Shown here: one piece after another, positions 48,857 to 63,500 of the stretch | Numbering within the stretch: the stretch's first letter is position 1 | Layout of the letters: each line of letters opens with the position of its first letter | Assembly (NCBI RefSeq): GCF_000247815.1 | Contig: NC_021684.1 | Span: 8,999,430-9,063,429, forward strand | Reading direction: 5' to 3' | DNA: 64,000 nucleotides | Origin: Ficedula albicollis | Taxonomy: Eukaryota; Chordata; Aves; Passeriformes; Muscicapidae | Made by a program: the position numbers and the translations under genes | Notes under the pieces: generated by a model | Database searches by the model: none | Told to the model about the DNA's origin: nothing | What the model saw: only the letters and a program-made list of their open reading frames with translations

Positions 48857-49291
48857 TAATTCCTAATGTCATGCCAGCATGCATGAAAGAAAGGGGGTGG
48901 GGTGGGAATCTACCATCAAAACCAAAGGTCCTTCACTCCCAAAATGCTCAAAACGAAATTTAAGGGATTTGAGTTTGCTGTTGTTTAAGTGTTGGTCTCC
49001 TTCAGAACCACACACAAACATGAACAAAAAAAGTCACAGTGCAGCAGAAGTTACACAAGAACTTTCAAGTCATGAAACTTGTAAATGCCACAATTTTCCC
49101 CACACCAGTGTCAGGTCACTTTACAAAACCCTCTAAGCAGACTTCAGAACCCTCAAAAACCCAATGCTTTTAACAGCACAAGGCTTGAAGCCCAACACTA
49201 TTTTCACACAGCTCAACCTCAGGTAAGCACTTGTAGGACACACAGATCTTCATAAGAACATATAATGCCTGTACATGTATGATAGGATTTT

Positions 49292-49435
49292 TTCCCAGTA
49301 AATTAACAAGAAAATAATTTAGTGAACCAATTAGAGTTACAGCTACTCAAAACTCCTCTCTTATTCCCAGTAAATTAACAATAAAATAATTTAGTGAACC
49401 AATCAGAGTTACAGCTACTCAAAACTCCTCTCTTA
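49292..49435. repeat. 72-bp tandem duplication
   Basis: Two copies offset by 72 bp with about two substitutions, in ARF4 intron 1. Confidence 0.93.
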
Positions 49436-52400
49436 TTGCTCCCCACCAAAAAAAATACTCCGTTATCAATACAAGAGCTGTTAAAATTAATAATGTAAGA
49501 AAGATGCCATTGTCTGCACAAACTATTTGAGTGTATTTGAGGTTTATACTAGTAACACAGATAAAGACAAAGAAAAAAGCTAATCTTATTCCAAAGAATG
49601 TATACAGGGTATCGAGATCCATTAGAAGACATGGATCAGAGTTAAGAAATTAGAAACTAGTCAACATTTTTAAACTACTTCCTATATTACAAAAATATTG
49701 CCCCAGTTACCCACTCTATCCTTGTGCACCCTCAGTGGCGCTGTAGAAGGCTACAGTGCCTATGTAAGCACACAAAGCCCAGTCTTTGCTTAAATCCACT
49801 CTTACCCACAACTCTTGATTAAGCTGTTGGACTTTGCACTGAGGCGGGCTGAGTTATGGAGTTACGGGTAAGTGTTTTCCTCTTCTCACTTCACACTTGA
49901 TGCAGAAGCTTAACTGAGGGAAGGATCTTATGCAAACCCCCGTGACTCTATTCCCAAAAACCCCTGCCTCTTTTGGCCAAACTGCAAATGTTACAAAGTC
50001 TAAAGATGCAAGTAATGAAAAGCATAGCCTCCATTCATATTTCTTACTCCAATTTGCAATTTACCACCCTTTAAAAAATTTCAGAGCATTAAATCACATT
50101 TAGTCTTTTGAGCTGGCAGGAAGTGTAACTATTGCTTTCAGTGATCCAAGAATAAACAAGTTTACATTTGAACAGGAACGCTAAATGTAAACCTATGAGC
50201 TGCTACCACATCATAAACTTCACTAAGATTAAAAGCCACATTTTAAATCCCAAAACAAAGTGAATTTCCAATTCTACATTTTCACTGATTCTACTGCCTG
50301 AATGACCATTGTCAAGACCAAGATATGAGAGACCCCACGAAGGATATAAAGTTAAGCAATTGTACTGCAAAGCACCAAGACTACAAAAAAGTACAAATGG
50401 AAAGCACAAATCTGTACTTGCAACCATACACCTCTGAAATTAATCAAACACCCTCTTCCTCTAGCTGGAGAAAAAATATCTACAACGCTTTTAGGCTCTG
50501 CTAAAATCGCTGTGGTTCTAAGCCCTTTACTCCTCTTAAAGAGTGTTTTAGTCAAGCCTGTCAGTTGTGTTTCTAAATGTCAAGCTTAAAGTCCACTTGT
50601 CCCTAGGAGCATCATCCCTGACCACATCACATCCTTCATTAACCAACTTCCAACTTTGATCACTGGTGGCTGAATATCAAGCTGCCTCTGTTACCACAGC
50701 ACAAAACTTCATAAAAGCTATATGCACAACATGCAAACCAACAGTTGTCTAAAACAACACCGGCCCAAATAAAAAACAGCTAAATGATTATGATCTGTTA
50801 CAGTGACACAATTCCCAAAGAATCTGACATTTTCTACCCAATGTATTTAATAATTACCTTTGCATTTGAACCTCCTGAGCAGTTAATATGACAGTTAACA
50901 CTTGGACAACTACACCAAGACACAGAACACTAAATTATGATTCTGAGGAGTGCACAGTGAATTGGTATCTTGTTTTTCAAGGACAAAAAACATCAGTGAA
51001 GAGTTTCTCAGACAGGGGAGTTTCATATGCAGGGTTAACACTCAGTGTTTCTACTCTTAATGCCCCAGTCACCTAACCTGACTTTCACACACTCAGCCCT
51101 ATCCCACAGCTCTTTCTTTTCCATCATGTTGTGCCTATTTATAAAGAAAATATGTGAATCTTCTTTTCATAGAAGATTCTTCTATTCTAGAAGATTCTAC
51201 TATTCTTCCAAATAGTAACTTAATATTTTTGAAAAATACTTACTTACAAAAGTATGTATTAGGAAAAAAAAGTTTCAGTAACAGTATAACATTAAATATC
51301 CAGTTCTTATCATAAACAGAATTTGAGAACATAAAAAATAAGTGAGTGCTGTTGGTAATGGTCCCTGATGAGAAATACTCACATTCTGCAGAACTCAATA
51401 AACACAAAGTCTGTTTTAGGAGCTAAATTAATTCTAATTTATCTTCAAGTCTGCAGAAATGGAAGAAAGCTGTGACAAGGAAGTCAGAATTATAAATTAA
51501 TTATCAAATTAATTATCTGTTGATATCAACTCACATAATATTTTTCCCCTAAGTACTTTACCCCATAAAGTTATTTCTTAATTGATGTTCTATATATGGA
51601 AATTTAAATGTTTGGGCTTGAATAGCCCCATTTTTAAGCCATACACTGAACATTATAACCCTGAGGAAAAGTTCTAATTCTATCCCAGTATTCATTCAGA
51701 CATCTCTCCTCAAAGTGCTGATATACGATGTACAATGCTATGATGAGATTTTTAGTATTTCAGTTATACACAAATTATGTTATATTCAATGTAACATTCT
51801 CTTTCTAAACATCCAGTTTATGTCCTGTAACACGCTCTTACCACAACATACCCCAAGTTCTACTCTCCTATACTACCTAAAAAACACAGTGCTGTACTGT
51901 GCTCTGATCCAGCTGTGCATTTTAATACAAGGTCTTAAAAGAAAATTTTTTAAGAAATACAAAAATAAGCTCATTTGAATCAACTGCTACAAAGTGCACC
52001 TTCCAAAGCCATGTCTAACCTAAATTTGACCTGATTTCCTGCCAATGAAGAGCCTTGCAAGCACTTTAGATCTGTATGACATCACTTTCCTGTTCTCAGT
52101 ACTTTGCAAAAAGTAACAGAACGACAAACACCACAGACACTGTCTCATCCTACAGCCAAGCTCACTTGAAGACTTGACTTCAGATATTAAGAGGCATATG
52201 AAGAGTCTGGCTGTTAAGGAGACAACCAAATCATCTCCTTGAAACCAGCACATGTACTAAGTTGTCTTGAAGACTAAAATTACTTGGATTATTTTGTAAC
52301 GGATGAGAGTCTCTAATTTCAAACAGATAAGACACAATAAAAATTACTGGGTATGCAATAACGAACTTTGCCACCACAAAATACATGGAGAACCTGAAAG

Positions 52401-53135
52401 ATTATAATTTTAAAAAGCTGCACTACTGTGTCTGCTGTGCATATCTAGGCAGCATTAGGGGTAGGTGTGTGCCAGGAAGCTTCACAGTTAGAACCTGCTC
52501 CCCTTGCTGACTATATCCAAACGAGCATTTTGTTTAGCTCCTTAGGACAAACTACTACAGTCAACGGCCATGAACCAAATTCCATTCACTTTGGTAACAG
52601 AATTTGAGAAAAATTTAGAGGCTAAGAACTGTTTGTACATAAAGCTTGCAGGGGCGGTAGGTGGGTGGAAGAAGGCAGGGAAGAACTCAAAACGGAGGAG
52701 GAAATACCAATGCAGTATGTGCTGGCTTTGACCTTTTGAACTATAATCTGAAAGTGAGAATCTTCAAGAGCCACTGGCTACAATTCCTATACAGTCCGTA
52801 TCACGGGAAGAGATAATTTAAAAATAAATGGATCTTAAAAGTAAATAATTATGGGGGCAGACAGTAAGACTAAGCAAGCACAGTAAGAGCTGTCTAGAGA
52901 GTTTTATCGGTTTGTACACGAGGCACAAAACTAATGCCCGCAGAGGCTATACCGAAACGCCCTTTCACAAGAGCCAGGATACAGACACTATAGCTCCCTA
53001 CAGCTGCTGAAAATCGGCCATTATACGGCAGTTCTTACGCCCCTGGTGTTGCACACACCAGGCTTTGTCACATCCTGCTGGCGGAGCCGCAGTGCCGGGG
53101 CAGGAGGGCACGGCCGGGCCGCGGGACTCGCTCGC

Positions 53136-53461
<326 letters not shown>

Positions 53462-53745
53462 CGGGGACGCCGGCCCTGCCCGGCCGCAATTCCATCTTTG
53501 TTCCGCGCGCGGCCCGGCGAAGCTGCGGGAATGGGGCTCGGCCTCGCCGTGCCCGGCAGGACCGGGGGCGGCGGGCGAGGCAGGGAGAAGAACGGGCACA
53601 CGGCGGGAGAAAAGAAGGGGTAAATACAGCCCGATCCGCACCCCCTCCCCTCCCCCCCACCCAGCCTATGGGACGGGCACAGCGCGGTGTCCGCGCCCCG
53701 CAGCCCGGGACAGGGCGATTCCCCCGCCGTGAACCACGGCCCGTC

Positions 53746-54101
<356 letters not shown>

Positions 54102-54156
54102 GCCCGGCGGCGGCGGCGGCGGGTGCTTTATGACCGGGGACCTCGCTCGGTCTCTG

Positions 54157-54210
54157 CCACGTCACGCTCACCGCGGCCGCCCCGGCTCCAACGCGGACAC
54201 GATCACGTCA
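54157..54210 (-). promoter_or_regulatory. Two TGACGTG-type (CREB3/XBP1/ATF) elements
   Basis: CCACGTCA at 54157-54164 reads TGACGTGG on the ARF4 strand, an exact UPR-element core; TCACGTCA at 54203-54210 reads TGACGTGA. Both are followed by CGCTC and lie 46 bp apart. CREB3-family factors bind such sites, and ARF4 is a known CREB3 target in Golgi stress; binding here is inferred. Confidence 0.6.
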
Positions 54211-54271
54211 CGCTCGCCACATCCCCCGGCCGCGGCACCGCCCTCCGCCACACGGCCCCGGTGAAGCGGGG

Positions 54272-54290
54272 ACTACGACTCCCAGCATGC
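54272..54290 (+). promoter_or_regulatory. SBS motif (ZNF143/THAP11 type)
   Basis: ACTACGACTCCCAGCATGC matches the long promoter motif ACTACAAYTCCCAGCATGC at all but one base. This 19-bp motif marks housekeeping promoters close to the start site in vertebrates. The match is too long to be chance. Confidence 0.85.
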
Positions 54291-54332
54291 GCTGCGCCGC
54301 TATGCGCACCGCGCTCATTTGCCGCCGCCGCC

Positions 54333-54395
54333 GGGCACGCCGGGGGATGTAGGCGGGGGGGGGGGGGGGGGGGCACGCCGGGGGATGTAGGCGGG
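54333..54395 (+). repeat. Short direct repeat around a 19-G run
   Basis: The 25 bases at 54333-54357 recur exactly at 54371-54395, with a G run (54355-54373) between them. The arrangement mirrors the duplicated flanks of the large G run in PDE12. Confidence 0.85.
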
Positions 54396-55018
54396 CGCAC
54401 CCACACGCCCCGCGCCGCTTCCGGGTCGCGCGGGGCACGCCGGGTGCGGGCGGACCCCGCCCTGGCCGTGGGGACAGGTGGCAGCCCCGGTAACGCTCCG
54501 CTCGCAGCCGCCGGCCGGGCGGGGGGACGGCAACAGCTCCCGCTGCCCGCACGCACGGAGAGACTAGTGAAACCAGTCCTCCAAATGCACCCCACCAGCG
54601 ACAAGCGCATTTAATAAAAATAATCCCAAAACAAGCCCTCCCAAATCTCTAAAAACCAAATCGAAACAAACCAACAAAAGGCAGCACTGTGACACATTAC
54701 TATATATTATTAATTTTATATATATATCTATCTTCAGTACGACAGTAATTACTAGGCAGCCCGGTCACAGCAGGGCCCCGTTCTCACCCCGCCCTGACCC
54801 TCCCCAGAGGCCCCGCGCTGCAGCACAGCTCTCGCTGCTGGGCAGGGAGCACTACACACAGAGTAAAACTGAACCAAGCTACGGTCAGCGTTCTATCAAC
54901 AGAAGGTATTTACTTATCCTTTACTAACGATGCTTTTCTTTAATTATCTTTATTATGATAATCCTGGACCAGATCCTAACATCTGGCTACTAAGTCAGAC
55001 AACTGAGGCTGTTTTTTT

Positions 55019-55170
55019 CATAGAATCATAAAATGGTTTGGGCATTGGAAGGGTTGGATCATTTCATTCCACCCCCTCTGGCATGGACAAAGACCTGCCA
55101 TCAGACTAGGTACTCAATGCCCTGTCCAACCCCACCTTGAACACTTCCGGGGATGGGGCATCCAGAAGTC
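55019..55170 (-). mobile_element. CR1 LINE 3'-end fragment
   Basis: Starts with CATAGAATCATAAAATGG and TTTGGGCATTGGAAGG, and continues through CCTTGAACACTTCCGGGGATGGGGCATCC, the familiar reverse complement of the CR1 3' end. The element therefore lies on the minus strand, 3' end at the left. It sits between the ARF4 promoter and the DENND6A 3' UTR. It is heavily 5'-truncated, as most CR1 copies are. Confidence 0.9.
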
Positions 55171-55818
55171 TTCTTATGTATTGTGTTAAAAACCTTGTTC
55201 TAATTCTAAATTATGCTCTTCTTAACCCAAAACCTGGTGTAAATTAAGATGGAAATCTATATTTTTATAAAATAAATAAATCATACCTTACATCTACTTT
55301 GTGCCTAAGATGTTAATATGATCCTGATCAACCACAAAAACAATCAGCAAGCTGTGATCTAAGCAGTCCAGTTCTAGGTTTCCAATATTTACCTAATCTT
55401 CTGTTCAGAGCATTCAGTATTTACACTTCTTTTTTTGAGGCTAAAAAAGTTAAGCTTCCCTGTGCTTGAGGACAGTTACTTTCTGGATCTCCAAGCTGGC
55501 CTATTCTTAGTGTATCTGCATTGTTAATAGATACCTTTCACTATTTCAGTTCTTTATTTGCTTTAGAATCCAGGCCCTGCCATTTGCTTTGCTGAGGATC
55601 CTGCAGCTCTTGTCATATTCCAACCATGATGCATAATCAAACTACAACAGCACTCCATCACATTTCTGGTCAACTCAGGGGTACAGGTTCATCAAGCAGC
55701 AGTCTTTGCAAGCTCAACAGCTTTGCTTACACAGGAGAGGGGAAAAACCAAGCAAACCAAACACACCCATCATCTATGTCACATAACTTCCAAAGAAAAA
55801 AAACTAAAAATCAAACTC

Positions 55819-57555
55819 TTTATTTTTGTTTAAAAAAATACATTTTTGCAGTCATGTGCTAGTTATCGTAGTTGTTACCAGTTTACATGGTTCCAAGAAA
55901 TGACAGTGCTCCAGGTTAAATAGTTAAGATAATTTAGGATATGAATGGCCACTTAACAATTTCTGTATTAGAAATTCTTTTCATCAGGGCGTGCAAAAAG
56001 AAAAAAAAATCTGCAAGTTAGCAATTAATGCTGAAGTGGTATAGTTTCAGTAACATAATAGATACATTAAACTTTTGGTCATGAGTTATTGTATACAAAA
56101 CATAACAGTATTAAAATACATTATTTTCATAAAAATACTGTTGTGACACTTTATATCTAAATAAGATATTTTTAGAAAGATGGTATGAAATATTTGTTAT
56201 ACAAAAGCATATTCTTATAGCAGGATTATGTCATAAGATTTAAAAAAAATTCTATCCAAGCACTTAAAAGCAGAGTGGTTTGTTTTTTTTTAATAATTGT
56301 GATCCACTTGACATATAAAAGTATATGCTGTGTGTACACTATAGCATTATGTTTACTCTACTTGAAACTGGTCAAAGTACAACACTGCATGTGGAGCAGC
56401 CGAGTTCTTATATATCACTGAAACTTGTTCAAGAAGATGAAACATTCCATTCTTTTTGCTTAATATGCAAAAGGAAATTAGTCTTTATGCATGTCTGCTG
56501 TATGCACATATTGAGCATAATTTCATGCTACAATATTTTTTTTTGCCAATCTGACCTGTCTAGAGGCTTTTTTTAGCTGAAGCCAACATGTTCTCCCTCC
56601 AGCCTCATCACCTACTCAAACACCTGACTGGGTAAGCCAAAAATAATAAAGTTAAAAATTTTAACAGAAGCTGACTGGTATGATCTCCAACTGAAAGAGA
56701 CTGTGTATCAGCTAACTCTACCAAAATCACTGATTTTAAAATCCCTGTTAGAACACCACAGTGTTTATTTCCTGTGATGAACATGCATGCTTACATGTAT
56801 ATGAGTCATCCAGTTGAAATCCTGGATATCAGCAGTTTAAAACCATATGTTAGTATACAATCACTTTAAGGCGTGTAAGAGCACCCTGATAACTGACATT
56901 GAGTGGAAGAGACTTCCCTTCAGGAAATTTTTGTCAGCTGCCTTTTCTTCATCTTTAAAGATGCTAAATCAGTATCATTTTGTAAAGATGGTAAGAAGGA
57001 GAAGTGCAGAAAGTTAAGAATGGATCTGATCATTTCAATTGTTCCTGAAACAGTTTTAAAAGCTGTGATTTACCAGTAAAATACCTCAAGTATGAGGCAT
57101 TCTGACCAAATCACCAATATGTCAGTTGGACTTACCACTAGCTAAAAACTAAAAGTAAAAAACAAAGAAAAAGAATCAGATACTACATCAACAGGACAGT
57201 ACAGGATCAATATTGCCTACCCCTGAGTAGGACTGGTATAGCAGCACCAATTGGAAAACATTCTGCAATGCCAGCACTGCACTGTAGTCCTATACTGTGG
57301 CACAGCTTCATATGCCCACAGATTATTCTTTAAGAGCACTTATTTCAGAAAGTATTAGACACAAGAATCCCTTTAGTTGCATTGGTATTGAAGTGGAAAA
57401 AGCAGTGAAAATGCTATAGTGGGCTTTACTATTAGTACAGTCCATTTGTAGTGTTAATGTACTGGTTTAGAGCTGTGTTCCAAACTTGGTAAGCCACTGT
57501 CTTCTTTGAGACTACTTGCCTTTTGGTTTTTGGCACCAAAAAAGCCCTGTAGGAA
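55819..57555 (-). other. DENND6A: DENND6A 3' UTR (approximate end)
   Basis: Sequence after the DENND6A stop on the minus strand. TTTATT at 55819-55824 gives an AATAAA signal on that strand and is the last plausible one before the CR1 fragment; earlier sites could also be used. No other gene content seen. Confidence 0.45.
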
Positions 57556-60500
57556 TCATGTTGTGCCAGTTTTGAGCAAGATGTCCTGTAAGTCATCTGG
57601 CAGTGCCAGTATAATATCATTGATGTGTGTCTGCAGCTTTTTCAGCGTGTCAGTTTTCACAGGAAGATGTTCTCTGTCAGCCTGCAACTGCAAAGGTACC
57701 AGAAAACATGATTTGTACTAAAAATGCAATTTACCTTTAAAAATATCAGTCATGTATTAGAAAATCTGGAAAATTAATTTTTCATTTGCTGATTGAGTAG
57801 GAATTTGGACGACAGCAGGTTTCCTCAGCAACCACACAACAGTGAGAACAACACCGATTTGGACTTTCAGAAATAACAACAAAATTTGGTCGTCTTCTTC
57901 CCTGGGAATTCAGATCAGTCAAAGAGTTCAAACTAATTAAAAAAACTCCCAGCAATACAATGCTTCCAGCACAGTCAGATGATATTGGGAAGCCAAATAA
58001 CTTTTCAGGCATGGCTGAAATTGACTGGTTTTGTTTTTAAAGCCTGAATGAATGATTGACTCTTTAAACTGCCTAGATAATGAAGAATATTTTCATTTAT
58101 GTACTTGCAAAACCAACTATATAATGCTTTTATGTAGGTAAGTTATGTTCAATTCAGTTACTTACCAGTTTATTTTTTAACTTTAAGACAAGATCCACCG
58201 TTTCTACCTCAGTATGCTTCTGACTCCAGAAAACCAAATTCTACAAATAAAAAAAAAATCAGGCATTGAATTATTTATGGTTACGTATGAAATTTTCAAA
58301 AGAGGTCTTAATCTATATCTGATGTTCAGAATAGGTATTTTCCTTATTCCTATGCCATTTGCTAACCTCATTTTACTGAAGGACTATCTTTACTGTAAAC
58401 TGCAAAATCTGCTTTATTTTCATGTTTGCCCAGTACTTAACATAACAGCAAACTTGCACAGAAACACAATACAAATAAATTAAAGAGGAAAAAAATCTTG
58501 CCAAACAGGCTTAGTTTGAGATCTACAATGCCAGATGGCAGTGAATGATTACCAAATCAGAACTGCTAGCACAATGCAGTATTAAAGTAGTTCAGGGCAG
58601 TGCTTACTGTTTCTAGGGCGTTAAAGGAGATCACAGCTGATAACTAGTAAGATACAATCTAGTGAATTTTCTTATAGGAGTTCTGCTCCCCTGCCCCTTT
58701 TCGACTCACCTGTGAAAAAAATTTGTTCATGTACAAAGAAACATTTCTTTTGTGGATCAAAAGAAAAAACAATAAAGGAGCAGAATCGGTAAATTTGTAA
58801 CACATTTCCTTTTAAGTTAATGTCAAATACAGTTGGATAGAGTCTAAGTTGTATAACTGACCTGAAAATTATTTGTTCTGCTCTATTTGAATAATCTGTT
58901 TGGATTTGCTACATTTGTACTGTTTGGGAATTGACAAGGCAAATGATAAAAACAAATGGCTTTTGAGAAATAACTTGTTTGTTTTAAAGTTGTGGTGTTG
59001 CCTTACTTTGTTTTTGTTCTTACTATTCCCTCTCTGACTGTACAACACGTTGTCCTCTTGCAATTCCTTTTTCTATCAGTTGTTCCAACTCAAATTATAT
59101 TGATACCCACTTTGGCTTCTTCATTAAGGAATGGATCTCACAATATCAGAATAGTTATGTGGCAATAAACAGACTTCACTTCTAAGCTTTCCATTACTAT
59201 GGATCAGTTGTAGGCTTATTTACTAAATATATCTAATTAGCTGTCAATTAGAATGCCAAATTCGCTAAATTTTTACCTTTAAAGCCACAAACCAACTCGT
59301 AACTGAAAATATGTTGTCAAGGATGCCAAGGATGGAAGCTGAACAGAATAATACTGTCAAGTAAGAGGAAAAAACTTTTCTTGGGGGGGCGTTTGTGTGT
59401 GTACTTTATTTTAAACTGCACAACAAAACAAAAATTACTAAAGGTAGGTTTTACAAATGATGACAGTTGTTATGACAACTGAACTGTATTTCATATTGTT
59501 CTCTTGCTGTGTTAGTTCTAGCTTGTACTTGTTTAACAAAATCATGTTTTTCTAGATCAGGATTTACAAAACTGCCAACAATTTCTCATATGACCTATGA
59601 AAACAGGAGTAAAACTGACTTGTAGGACAATGTATTTTTATTACAGATGATAAATATAATCATAAGCATACATTTTTCTAACCTCATTACAGAGTGCTTC
59701 TAAATGAAGGGCCTCTAACTTCTGTGTCATTTCTTTCTGCCGGTTCCTAAACCAACCATCAAAGTTTGGTGATTTCAAAAAATGCCTGGTAAAACACCAA
59801 AGAAAAATACATTTTATATTTTAAGTACAATTTGGTTACAGTGTTTTCTACATCATCATATGTAATTATATTTGAGATATTAGATATTAGAACTCTTTCT
59901 CTATAAACTTTCAAAAAGATGTAATATTCTAAAGTAGAGATTAACAGGCACTTCTATTAAGACTAGGATTGAGAAAAGAATGTAAAGAACATGTGTCTGA
60001 AACACAAAAAAGATTAGGGAATTTTAGGAAAAAAGCAATCAAGGCTCAGTTTGAAATAGCCTAATTTTTGTGTTTGATTGGAAGAAGGAATCAAGCTAGA
60101 AACAGAAATAAAACTACAAATAATACTGATATACAGAAACCTGTAATGTTAGCAGAGAAAGAGATTAAGCAAGTAAAGTATGCTTAGCACTATCAATTTC
60201 TACTAAAGCGTATATTCTAAAATAAAGTGTTATTCAAATCAATCCTGATTGTAAGTTTCCACAGGAAAAATCATCATTAATATTACTGATGTGTTTTATT
60301 TATATAATTTTTTATACTGATGAAAGAAATTACCTGTAAAGTCCTATCCAATCTCCCTTTAAACCTGAGGTGAGCTGTGGTCCTGCTTTTTCCAATGTCT
60401 TCATGAAATCGTCTTGGCTAAACTGCCTCAGCTGTGGTGGGCTCTACGGAAAGAAAAAAAAATTAGCAGACCTTAATTTCTCTAATTACTGATTTTCAGC

Positions 60501-63500
60501 TCATTCAAATTATACTTCCTTACCTTCCAGGGCGATATGCATTTCTGCAAAGGCATTAGGCTCGCCACATAACGTTCCTGGGGAAAGGAAAAGGAAAGGT
60601 TGTTTGCATAACCAGCATGAAAGATAGGCAGTCCACATGTGTGTTTACTTATTGCTTGTGACCACAGCATTTTCTCTTCCCAGTGTTAGTACAGGGTGGG
60701 GTTGTGCTTATTTACCACATGAGAAGACAAGAAGGAGCTTATCTTATACAGACTGTATTTCCCAACTCCAGAACTTTAAGCCAGTAAAGTTCAAGAAAGA
60801 CATGAGGCAAAGAAGGACAGGAAGCAAATGCACACATAGAATATCTATATCCTGAACTTAAGCCACTGGTAAACTGGTAAACAAGCTCTCTTTTCTTTGG
60901 AAACAGTCCACAGGTACCTTGGTATTGTGGGTGATTCCAAACAGTAACCACACTTCGTACCAAGTGTTTGGAAGAGATTTCCAGAGTCCCTTACCCAAAG
61001 ATTAGAGTTAGAATTAACCCACAGAAGACTGTCTGAGCTGTGGCCACCTCTGCTCTAGAAAGGCTTGGCCAGAGCCCCAAGGTGTCCAAGGCACAGGGAG
61101 TGGGGCCAGTGCCAAGTATCAGGTGTGACAGCAGGAGGCAGCTGTGCCTCACCAGCTGGGCCCAGTGCTGGGTACACTGGAGAGCTACTGGACTTAGGGT
61201 AACTCCAGAAAAACTACTCCTCATCACCTATGTAAAAAACCCTATTAGTCTAAGAACTCACTAATGGAATAATGAAACTTTCCGTCAATTCCAAGAAATA
61301 CCGCCGAAGTATCACACTCTGTGCTTCTGTAGGACGTTTCTGTTGTACTCCCTTAAAAAACCCAAAACAACAAAACAGTCAGTATGTTACTCCAAAATAT
61401 GTAGGTAGTTGTGGTGAGTTTACTTTTTATGAATATTTATTATGAATCTGTGTTCATCTGCCATGTGCCCACACACAGCACTTCCTGCCCTGAACCAGGG
61501 AAGGAAAGCAATAGCATCAAGTTCTTTTGTACAGATATTTGTCTTTGCAATTACTAATTTTTTTATTTTCACGTAAAGAAACTCTAGGAAAGAAACATAT
61601 TTATAAAGAAGTGTTTGCAAATCAGTTAAAATCTGGAAGCTCTGATTCTTACACACCTCATGTGTGAGACTTTTGACCAAAGAGACCACAGTGGGGGTGG
61701 CAGAGGATGGAAAACCTCAAAGATGGACAGATAAAATACCCTTAATTCTCTAAATTATTAAGCTAACTTATTGAGGTCCACCATTCATATGGTTATAGAA
61801 GCTGCTAACAAGGCAGCAGCCCTTCTACAATGAGGGTGTATGTACATCTACTTTGTTATGAACTGGTGCAAAGGAACCAGAATCCAGTTTTATTTGGATT
61901 ACATGAAGTGCAGCTTTATATAAAACCACTGTACAACAGTACACAAAATACACAAACCAGCTACCATTAAAAAGTGACCTGCATCATTACCTTTTGCAAC
62001 TGCTTAACGATTTCTTCATCTTTGTTCAAGTATGGCTTGTAAGAGGTATAAACACCTAAAGAAAAAAGCACCATATAGCTAAAGGAGAAACAAGGTATGC
62101 CTTTTAAAATGAAAACACTGTCCATTTAACTCTGGAGTTATTACCAGGTTTGGAGTCCAAAGTTTTTAGGTTCTTCAGTTTTTTCACTTTCACCTGCTTT
62201 GGAACTTCACCTGCCAAAACATATAAAGCGATCTTACTTGAAGACTATCTAATATTGCAAGAAACATTAGAAACACCGACAAGAATCCAAGTATATATCC
62301 AGAAACACTCAGCAAACACACGAATAACAGCAAATAGACTTTTCACTTCACATAAGCATTCCTTGTTGAAAAGAAAAAAAACCAACCCGAAAACCAACAA
62401 AAACCTAAACTAGCAAAAAGTGAACCAAAAAAACCTCACAAACAAGACCAGCCAATAGATGACCTTTTGAATCTAAGCAGCCAAGTAACATACAGATATA
62501 GAGCAGAGAATAACTATTTTTTAAATTTCATATTTTTATTTAATTTTCCTTTGTTCTCCTTAGTATAAATGCTTTTGAGAACAAATCTTTTGGTACCTTG
62601 GCATAACTAAAAATTTTATAGAAGAAAATAAAATAGTAGCCAAGGATTAAGTATTGCAAGAAAGTGAATTTAAGTCTCCTTTGTCATAGGCATACCAGGG
62701 GCTTTTGTTTTGTTTTCCCTATTTATCCTGCTCCAACCAGAAGATCCTAAACCCTGTTCACGGTCTTGCAGCCTTACCAGAATCTTCCTACTAAATCTAT
62801 TTGGATGCTCAGTAACAGTTAAATTGCTCTTGGAACCACAGAGTGTGGGGAGAACAAAGAAAAAAAAAACAACAAAAAATAATCAGAACCCTCTCTTTGT
62901 CCCTAAAGAAATCAAATATAAGTTTTTAAAGACAGGTCAGACAGATACATCTCTACAACTTCCTGACTAAGCATTTCCCATAGCTACATCAAAACTAGAA
63001 TTTCATACTTGAAACTGTATATCAGATTTGAAGGCAACCTGTTTATATGGCTTTTCAGAGTTTAATTAAGATTCTACTTTCCAAACATTAGCTATACAGC
63101 AACAAAGTAACTCTTCCCCACACTACCCTATGCCCCCACAGGTATGCTGACCATAGACAGACATGGCATTTTAAAGTAAAGCAAAACCTTGCCTAATTGT
63201 ATTGAACACCGTATGTAATCCTTAATTAATTCACTGTACTCAGAAGTTAAAATTAACTTCTTCTACAAAAATTAATTTTATGGTGTTTTATCTTAATTGC
63301 ATGTTTATGCATTCCCACTGTCAGAACAGCTTAGTGAACCTGTAGCAGCAAACAGCCACATTCAGGAATTTCATATAATAATTAGACTGACACATTATCC
63401 AAATATTACGTGAAAATTCTACTCAATCATGTAAGGAAATCATCCAGACTGAACAATTAATAATTACTGGAATATTGCCAGATTAGAAATATATTATCAA

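Noticed and set aside
53462..53495. Minus-strand ATG at 53495 (reading MELRPGRAG) as the ARF4 start
   Set aside because: ARF N-termini begin MGLTIS or similar; this one runs into a G run and has no donor in the right phase.
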